Of a DNA stretch of 64,000 bases, positions 58,897 through 64,000 are shown one piece after another; the first letter of the stretch is position 1; each line of letters opens with the position of its first letter. Position numbers and translations under genes: made by a program. The notes beneath the pieces are model-generated. The model searched no databases and was not told where the DNA came from. It saw nothing but the letters and a program-made list of their open reading frames with translations. The DNA is taken from positions 16,249-80,248 of the forward strand of contig JAJZPN010000007.1 in the NCBI GenBank assembly GCA_021811145.1. Direction: 5' to 3'. The DNA comes from Pseudomonadota bacterium (lineage in GTDB: Bacteria; Pseudomonadota; Gammaproteobacteria; Burkholderiales; Ferrovaceae).

Positions 58897-58927
58897 CTTC
58901 GTCCATTAAAGGGAACGATAATCAATT

Positions 58928-60073
58928 ATGAGTAAAAAAGATTACTATGAAGTACTTGGGGTGAATCGTGATGCCAGTGCGGATGACATCAAAAAAGCCT
59001 ACCGAAAACTGGCCATGAAACATCACCCTGACCGTAATCCAGACAACCCCAAGGCAGAAGCTTTATTTAAGGAAGCGAAAGAAGCTTACGAAATTTTGTC
59101 AGATGATGACAAACGAGCAGCCTATGATAGGTTTGGTCATGCAGGGGTTGATCCTTCTCAAGGCGGTGGACCGGGTGCTGGAGGATTCGGTGGTATGGGT
59201 GGCTTCTCCGATGCCTTTGGTGATATTTTTGGTGATCTCTTTGGCGGTGGAGGCCCTGGTCGTTCTCGACAAGGAGGAGTATATCGTGGTGCTGATTTAC
59301 GCTATAACCTTGATATTAGCTTAGAGCAAGCTGCACGAGGAACAGAAACCCAAATTCGCATACCAACCATGGTGACCTGTGAAAGTTGTAACGGATCAGG
59401 CGCCAAAAAAGGAACCTCTCCTACCACCTGTTCGACCTGTGGAGGACAAGGACAAGTTCGTATGCAGCAAGGATTCTTTTCTTTACAACAAACCTGTCCA
59501 GTCTGCCACGGCTCTGGCAAAATGATTACTAGTCCATGTAATGATTGTCATGGTTCTGGTCGCACCAAGAAACACAAAACACTGTCAGTTAAAATTCCTG
59601 CTGGTATTGATCATGGCGACCGTGTACGTCTTGCAGGGGAAGGTGAACATGGCGTGTCAGGTGGCCCTCCGGGCGATCTTTATGTGGTAGTACAAATCAG
59701 ACCTCATCCTGTTTTTGAACGTGATGGTGCTGATCTTCATTGCGAGATGCCAATTAGTTTTGCTACCGCAGCACTAGGTGGTGAAATTGAAATCCCAACC
59801 CTGGATGGACAAGCGAAACTAAAAATACCAGCAGAAACCCAAACTGGACAGGTCTTTCGTTTAAGAGGTAAAGGAATTAAACAATTACGAGGCAGTGGCT
59901 ATGGTGACTTAATGTGCCATGTTACAGTTGAAACGCCAGTAAGACTAACTGAAGAGCAAAAGGATTTACTACGTCAATTAGAATCCACTACTCACGGCAG
60001 CGACACGCACAGTCCACGTGCAAAGACATTCATGGACAAAGTGCGTGACTTTTTCAATCCAAGTAACGAATAA
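58928..60073 (+). CDS. dnaJ: Chaperone protein DnaJ (Hsp40)
   Basis: Co-chaperone that delivers substrates and stimulates DnaK. J-domain with HPD at 33-35, Gly/Phe-rich segment (about 75-115), zinc domain with four CxxCxGxG repeats ([32 protein letters not shown]), then the C-terminal beta domains. It has 381 residues. Its Shine-Dalgarno (AAAGGGAA) is rather far from the ATG, about 13 bases, and may be covered by RNA structure. The stop is one base from the stop of the convergent cysS. Confidence 0.97.
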   Translation: MSKKDYYEVLGVNRDASADDIKKAYRKLAMKHHPDRNPDNPKAEALFKEAKEAYEILSDDDKRAAYDRFGHAGVDPSQGGGPGAGGFGGMGGFSDAFGDIFGDLFGGGGPGRSRQGGVYRGADLRYNLDISLEQAARGTETQIRIPTMVTCESCNGSGAKKGTSPTTCSTCGGQGQVRMQQGFFSLQQTCPVCHGSGKMITSPCNDCHGSGRTKKHKTLSVKIPAGIDHGDRVRLAGEGEHGVSGGPPGDLYVVVQIRPHPVFERDGADLHCEMPISFATAALGGEIEIPTLDGQAKLKIPAETQTGQVFRLRGKGIKQLRGSGYGDLMCHVTVETPVRLTEEQKDLLRQLESTTHGSDTHSPRAKTFMDKVRDFFNPSNE

Positions 60074-60074
60074 G

Positions 60075-61457
60075 TTATTGTCTACGCCATGTTGTACCAG
60101 AGGGGGTGTCTTCCAAGACTACCCCTTTGGATAACAAGGTATCGCGAATTTCATCTGATCTGGCGTAATTTTTATCTTTTCTTGCTTGTATCCTTTCTTC
60201 AATAGCCTTCTCAATATCTTCATCAGAGAGACTGGACTCATGATCAGAAACAGTCCCTTGACGTAACCATTGATCTGGATCCTGATCTAATAAACCTAAA
60301 ATTGAAGAGAGTTGCTTTAATAATATTAAATTCGACTGATCCTGTGTTCGGTTAAACTCGCGGGCCAAATGAAAAAGTACCGCAACCGCTTCAGAGGTAT
60401 TGAGATCATCATTCATCGATTCTTGAAAACGTCGAGCATGCTCGTTATTCCAATCAATGTTTGCAGGGACAGTAAAATGCTGACCACGAAGTGCTGTATA
60501 CAATGTTGTTAATGCGGATTTAGCATCATTTAAATGTTGATCCGTGTAATTCAACGGGCTGCGATAGTGACCGCGTAGTAAAAAGAAACGGACCACTTCT
60601 GGATGAAAAACTTTCAATACGTCAGCAATGGTGAAAAAATTTCCTAAGGACTTAGACATCTTTTCATCATTAACTCGCAAGAAGCCATTATGCATCCAAA
60701 CATTAACAAACTCATGGCCATGCGCCCCTTCAGACTGAGCAATCTCATTTTCATGATGAGGGAATTGGAGATCATGTCCACCACCGTGAATATCAAAGTG
60801 CTCACCTAAGTAATGTTCACTCATGGCTGAACATTCAATATGCCACCCTGGACGCCCTCTGCCCCAAGGAGAGTCCCAAAAGGGCTCACCGGGTTTCGCT
60901 GCTTTCCAAAGAACAAAATCTAAAGGATCTTTTTTATGGAGATCAACTGCAACTCTCTCGCCAGAACGAAGATCTTCAAGTGATTTACCTGATAGTTTTC
61001 CGTAATGAGGAAAATCACGGACAGAATAATACACATCACCATTGTCACCAACATATGCTAGCTTGTTTTCAATCAGTTGCCCAATTAACTTGATCATCCC
61101 TGGAATATGTTGAGTCGCTTTAGGCTCTACGCTAGGAGGCAACACACCAAGAGCAGTTAGATCCGCATGCATTAAACCAATCATTCTTTCAGTAAGAGAC
61201 TGTATAGTTTCATTGTTTTCATGAGCTCTAGCAATAATCTTGTCATCTATGTCAGTAATGTTTCTTACATAGGTTACTTGATAACCGAGCACCTGCAACC
61301 AACGATATAAGACATCAAAGTTAACCAGCATCCTGGCATGTCCCAAGTGGCAGCGATCATATACTGTCATACCACATACGTACATACGAACTTGATTGGG
61401 TATGATAGGAACAAAAGTTTCTTTCTTCTTGGTCAGAGAATTGTGGAGTGTCAGCAT
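60075..61457 (-). CDS. cysS: Cysteinyl-tRNA synthetase
   Basis: Class I synthetase charging tRNA(Cys). Zinc Cys28 in YVCGMTVYD, the HIGH-type HLGH (37-40), later zinc ligands in [23 protein letters not shown], and KMSKSLGN. It has 460 residues. It is divergent from the TPR-protein gene across 98 bases. The ATP-site KMSKS is intact. No other Cys-metabolism gene is adjacent. Confidence 0.97.
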   Translation of the reverse strand: MLTLHNSLTKKKETFVPIIPNQVRMYVCGMTVYDRCHLGHARMLVNFDVLYRWLQVLGYQVTYVRNITDIDDKIIARAHENNETIQSLTERMIGLMHADLTALGVLPPSVEPKATQHIPGMIKLIGQLIENKLAYVGDNGDVYYSVRDFPHYGKLSGKSLEDLRSGERVAVDLHKKDPLDFVLWKAAKPGEPFWDSPWGRGRPGWHIECSAMSEHYLGEHFDIHGGGHDLQFPHHENEIAQSEGAHGHEFVNVWMHNGFLRVNDEKMSKSLGNFFTIADVLKVFHPEVVRFFLLRGHYRSPLNYTDQHLNDAKSALTTLYTALRGQHFTVPANIDWNNEHARRFQESMNDDLNTSEAVAVLFHLAREFNRTQDQSNLILLKQLSSILGLLDQDPDQWLRQGTVSDHESSLSDEDIEKAIEERIQARKDKNYARSDEIRDTLLSKGVVLEDTPSGTTWRRQ

Positions 61458-61491
61458 AGTTATCTTGTCAAATTAGGGCTAATTTAAGCCA

Positions 61492-61521
61492 TTGGAAATA
61501 AACACAATTAATTGATATAAT
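61492..61521 (+). promoter_or_regulatory. Candidate sigma70 promoter of TPR-ppiB-lpxH
   Basis: TTGGAA (61492-61497; 4/6 to TTGACA) and a perfect TATAAT (61516-61521) are 18 bases apart, in the 98-base divergent gap with cysS. Transcription would start near 61528, about 28 bases before the ATG at 61556. Confidence 0.5.
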
Positions 61522-61555
61522 TAGAGATTATCTAAATCCGAAAGTATACCACGAT

Positions 61556-62158
61556 ATGATACGTCGCCTCTCGACCCTTATAGTTTGTCTGGTGTCGTTA
61601 GTGCCATTAGTCTCACTGGCCGATAACCCAAATCCAACCTCTGCTAACCCTGCTCCTAATCAGCAAAGTGCAGTGAATACGCAGCCAGTAACCGAACCTG
61701 GAAACCCTCCTGCAGGTTTTCCAGTTAACCCAATGAAAACCCTACAGCCCCTTATGGCACAACAACGCTATGCTGAAGCGATCAAAGAGGCCAATCGTTA
61801 CCTAGATATGGACTCACATAATGGCGAAGTATTATTTGTTAAGGCTCAAGCGCTAACTCAATTAAAAAAAGTAGATGAAGCGATCAGTGTCCTTGAAAAC
61901 TTAACTGAGGTGGCCCCCGAAATGGCTACTCCTTACAATAATCTTGCAGTACTCTATGCACAGAAGGGACGACTGAACGACGCCAGAAAAATGCTCGAGA
62001 TGGCAATTCAAATCCAACCCAATTATGCGACTGCATTAGAAAATTTAGGTGACATCTATTTGACTAAAGCAAAAGAGGTTTATGCTAAAGCACAAAAAGA
62101 AAATCCCAAAAGTAAAAGTTTGAAGCAAAAAATAACCACCCTTTCTAACTTGGAGTAA
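61556..62158 (+). CDS. Exported TPR-repeat protein
   Basis: Function not known. A signal peptide (about 1-22, ending SLA) is followed by a Pro/Asn/Gln-rich linker to about residue 60 and three tetratricopeptide repeats (about 62-95, 97-130, 131-164; the last two contain [17 protein letters not shown] and [16 protein letters not shown]). It has 200 residues. Such proteins often sit before ppiB and lpxH in betaproteobacteria. It likely acts as a periplasmic adaptor; partner unknown. Two bases separate it from ppiB. Confidence 0.85.
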   Translation: MIRRLSTLIVCLVSLVPLVSLADNPNPTSANPAPNQQSAVNTQPVTEPGNPPAGFPVNPMKTLQPLMAQQRYAEAIKEANRYLDMDSHNGEVLFVKAQALTQLKKVDEAISVLENLTEVAPEMATPYNNLAVLYAQKGRLNDARKMLEMAIQIQPNYATALENLGDIYLTKAKEVYAKAQKENPKSKSLKQKITTLSNLE

Positions 62159-62160
62159 AT

Positions 62161-62652
62161 ATGGTTCGTCTTAAAACAAATCTTGGTGATATCGTCATTG
62201 AACTCAATGCTGAAAAAGCCCCTAAAACTGTGGCTAATTTTCTTGAGTACGTAGAATCTGGCTTTTATAACAACACCATATTTCATCGCGTCATTGATGG
62301 TTTTATGATTCAAGGTGGCGGTTTTGAACCTGGCATGAACCAAAAAGCTACCCGCGCCCCAGTGGATAATGAGGCTGCAAACGGATTGACCAATGATATG
62401 TATACCATTGCTATGGCACGTACACCTAACCCTCATTCTGCTACTGCTCAGTTTTTCATTAACGTCGCTAATAACAGTTTTCTCAATTTCCGTTCAGCCA
62501 CACCTGACGGGTTTGGTTACTGTGTATTTGGACAAGTCACTGAAGGACAGTCTGTCGTTGATGCCATTAAAAAAGTAGCTACCGGTAATCGTGCAGGCCA
62601 TGCTGATGTACCTAAAGAAGATGTTGTTATTCTCTCTGCCACGGTGGAATAA
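62161..62652 (+). CDS. ppiB: Peptidyl-prolyl cis-trans isomerase B, cyclophilin type
   Basis: Cytoplasmic prolyl isomerase: no signal peptide in the 163 residues. Catalytic Arg and cyclophilin landmarks are in [19 protein letters not shown], then [17 protein letters not shown] and [11 protein letters not shown]. The TPR-ppiB-lpxH order with very short gaps (2 and 9 bases) suggests one transcript. Confidence 0.96.
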   Translation: MVRLKTNLGDIVIELNAEKAPKTVANFLEYVESGFYNNTIFHRVIDGFMIQGGGFEPGMNQKATRAPVDNEAANGLTNDMYTIAMARTPNPHSATAQFFINVANNSFLNFRSATPDGFGYCVFGQVTEGQSVVDAIKKVATGNRAGHADVPKEDVVILSATVE

Positions 62653-62661
62653 GAGTTTATT

Positions 62662-63387
62662 GTGCAACATAGTCTGTTCATCTCTGATCTTCACTTATCA
62701 TCTAAAACGCTTACCTTGCGTAAGCGTTTTTTTGAGTTTCTGGAAGGCCCTGCCCGAGAAGCGGAATCCCTTTATATTTTGGGTGATCTGTTTGAGAGCT
62801 GGATAGGGGATGATGATTTAGAGTCAACTTTTAATCAAAAAATTGTTCATGCTTTAAAACAATTAACAGACTCTGGAACTGCGCTATTCTTTATGCATGG
62901 TAACCGTGATTTCCTAATTGGTAATGATTTTGCTAAAGCAACAGGTGCCACGTTGATCACTGATCCAACAGATGTTTTACTCTATGGTGTTAGAACTATT
63001 CTCACCCATGGGGATCAACTCTGTACCGATGATGTGGATTACCAACAATGGCGAAAACAAGTCCGTTCGCCTCAATGGCAAAAACAAGTTTTGGCATTAC
63101 CTATTGAACAGCGACGCAAAATGGCGCAGGATGCAACTAGCATGAGTACTGACGCTAAGAAAAAGAAAACCATGGAAATTATGGATGTATCAGCTCAAGC
63201 GGTTATGGAACTGATTAGAAAAAACGATTATCCACGCATTATCCATGGCCACACTCATCGCCCAGCACGACATGTCTATCATATTGATGACCACAAATGT
63301 GAGCGTTGGGTTTTAACAGATTGGACCAATCAAAAAGCTGGTTATTTGTATTGTGATCGTGACGGCTGTCGAGCCGTCACGTTGTAA
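62662..63387 (+). CDS. lpxH: UDP-2,3-diacylglucosamine diphosphatase
   Basis: Peripheral inner-membrane metallophosphatase giving lipid X in lipid A synthesis. Metal motifs: FISDLHLSS (near 6-14), LGDLFESWIGDD, MHGNRDFLIG and the C-terminal IHGHTHRPARH. It has 241 residues. The start is GTG with AAGAG upstream; the stop region forms a strong hairpin. It joins waaF, kdsB, lpxK and the pagL-like gene as the LPS genes of this window. Confidence 0.95.
   Translation: MQHSLFISDLHLSSKTLTLRKRFFEFLEGPAREAESLYILGDLFESWIGDDDLESTFNQKIVHALKQLTDSGTALFFMHGNRDFLIGNDFAKATGATLITDPTDVLLYGVRTILTHGDQLCTDDVDYQQWRKQVRSPQWQKQVLALPIEQRRKMAQDATSMSTDAKKKKTMEIMDVSAQAVMELIRKNDYPRIIHGHTHRPARHVYHIDDHKCERWVLTDWTNQKAGYLYCDRDGCRAVTL
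63358..63381 (+). terminator. Perfect hairpin in the last codons of lpxH, possible terminator
   Basis: CGTGACGGCT (63358-63367) and AGCCGTCACG (63372-63381) form a perfect 10-bp stem with a 4-base GTCG loop, inside the lpxH coding end. The following TTGTAAAGCGTTTGTTTTG is only moderately T-rich, so intrinsic termination is plausible but not certain. It lies between convergent lpxH and nrdB, 16 bases apart. Confidence 0.4.
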
Positions 63388-63403
63388 AGCGTTTGTTTTG
63401 CTC

Positions 63404-64000
63404 TTAATCCCAGGATAACGCTCCACCTGTTTGATACTCAGTTACTCTTGTCTCAAAAAAGTTCTTCTCTTTTTTCAAATCTATCATCTCACTCATCCAA
63501 GGAAACGGATTGGTTGCTCCTGGAAACAACGGATCAATCCCAATTTGCTGTAATCGACGATTGGCTATAAAACGTAAATACTCTTTAAACATTTGCGCAT
63601 TTAAACCTAATACGCCACGTGGCATAGTGTCTTCTGCATAACGATATTCCAACTCCACGGCTTTTTGCATCAACTCTTTCACTTGGTTCTTAAATGATTC
63701 GGTCCATAAATGAGGGTTTTCCAGTTTGATCGTATTAATCAAATCCATTCCGAAATTACAATGCATTGACTCATCTCTGAGAATATATTGGTATTGTTCT
63801 GCAGCGCCTTGCATTTTATTTTGACGACCTAACGCCAATATTTGCACAAAACCTACATAGAAAAATAATCCTTCCATCATGCAAGCAAACACAATTAACG
63901 ATAACAGTAATTGTTGATCTGCCTCAGGGGTACCTGTTTTAAAGTCAGGATTAGTTAAGGTTTCGATAAAAGGAATTAAAAACTGATCTTTTTCACGAAT
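63404..64000 (-). CDS. nrdB: Ribonucleotide reductase class I beta subunit, partial (N-terminus beyond right edge)
   Basis: Radical-bearing small subunit of aerobic ribonucleotide reductase. The frame is open through all 199 codons to the right edge, so the window cuts the gene on its N-terminal side; the apparent start at 63892 is only an internal GTG. Visible diiron/radical region: an upstream REKDQFLIP, then FACMMEGLFFYVGF and RDESMHCNFG with the ExxH ligands. The C-terminus ends TEYQTGGALSWD, the tail that docks on NrdA. nrdA is not in the window. Confidence 0.94.
   Translation of the reverse strand: MREKDQFLIPFIETLTNPDFKTGTPEADQQLLLSLIVFACMMEGLFFYVGFVQILALGRQNKMQGAAEQYQYILRDESMHCNFGMDLINTIKLENPHLWTESFKNQVKELMQKAVELEYRYAEDTMPRGVLGLNAQMFKEYLRFIANRRLQQIGIDPLFPGATNPFPWMSEMIDLKKEKNFFETRVTEYQTGGALSWD

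Overview
The window is a continuous, very densely packed piece of bacterial chromosome made almost entirely of housekeeping genes: about 63 protein genes, one small stable RNA (4.5S/SRP RNA) and no insertion sequence, prophage, CRISPR array, tRNA or rRNA that I can find. Gene content and order point to an AT-rich betaproteobacterium: ilvE / small zinc-finger protein / waaF; exbB-exbD-lpxK-ycaR-kdsB-adk; ffs-dnaX-ybaB-recR; recN-nadK facing hrcA-hemH-grpE-dnaK-dnaJ; cysS facing TPR-ppiB-lpxH; accA-tilS. The LPS genes (waaF, kdsB, lpxK, lpxH, pagL) show a Gram-negative envelope. PHB metabolism and a PPi-type phosphofructokinase fit several betaproteobacterial orders. I cannot name a genus.

Layout. 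1-10.8 kb: tilS (cut by the left edge) and accA; a PduO-type cobalamin adenosyltransferase; then a minus-strand run yhdP-nitrilase-tldD-DAHP synthase-DUF4337. 10.9-19.2 kb: ilvE, zinc-finger protein and waaF on plus, facing alr-xdhC-mocA on minus; a YheT-like hydrolase and phosphomannomutase facing ispD-ispF. 19.3-25.3 kb: mltF, then serS, recR, ybaB, dnaX, pagL and the 4.5S RNA on minus. 25.3-30.4 kb: a PHB-mobilisation block (fused SCOT, 3-hydroxybutyrate dehydrogenase, PhaM-like protein, intracellular depolymerase) with ribA and folA interspersed. 30.5-37 kb: pip, then nudL, PPi-PFK, adk, kdsB, ycaR, lpxK, exbD, exbB. 37.03-37.28 kb: the largest intergenic gap (250 bp), AT-rich and carrying a cluster of DnaA-box-like sites. 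37.3-53.2 kb: xseA, miaA, mutL, amiC, tsaE, queG, dsbD, orn, an M48 protease, rsgA, a CobD/CbiB-like protein, mnmC, recN. 53.2-60.1 kb: nadK and the heat-shock block. 60.1-64 kb: cysS, TPR-ppiB-lpxH, and nrdB cut by the right edge.

How it works together. Three themes recur: LPS and envelope upkeep (waaF, kdsB, lpxK, lpxH, pagL, yhdP, exbBD, mltF, amiC, alr, dsbD); RNA modification and translation (tilS, miaA, tsaE, queG, mnmC, rsgA, serS, cysS, orn); and DNA replication and repair (dnaX, recR, xseA, mutL, recN, nrdB). PhaZ, 3HB dehydrogenase and SCOT would together convert stored PHB to acetoacetyl-CoA.

No wholly new system is evident. The points most worth a second look are an A9 slippage site in dnaX with immediate stops in both other frames; the DnaA-box cluster at 37.1 kb; five convergent gene pairs with interlocked stop codons; separate sigma32-type promoters for grpE and dnaK plus a structured dnaK-dnaJ spacer; a single-chain SCOT; and a PagL-like protein with Asn at the position I align to the catalytic Glu. 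No stretch longer than 300 bases lacks a gene.
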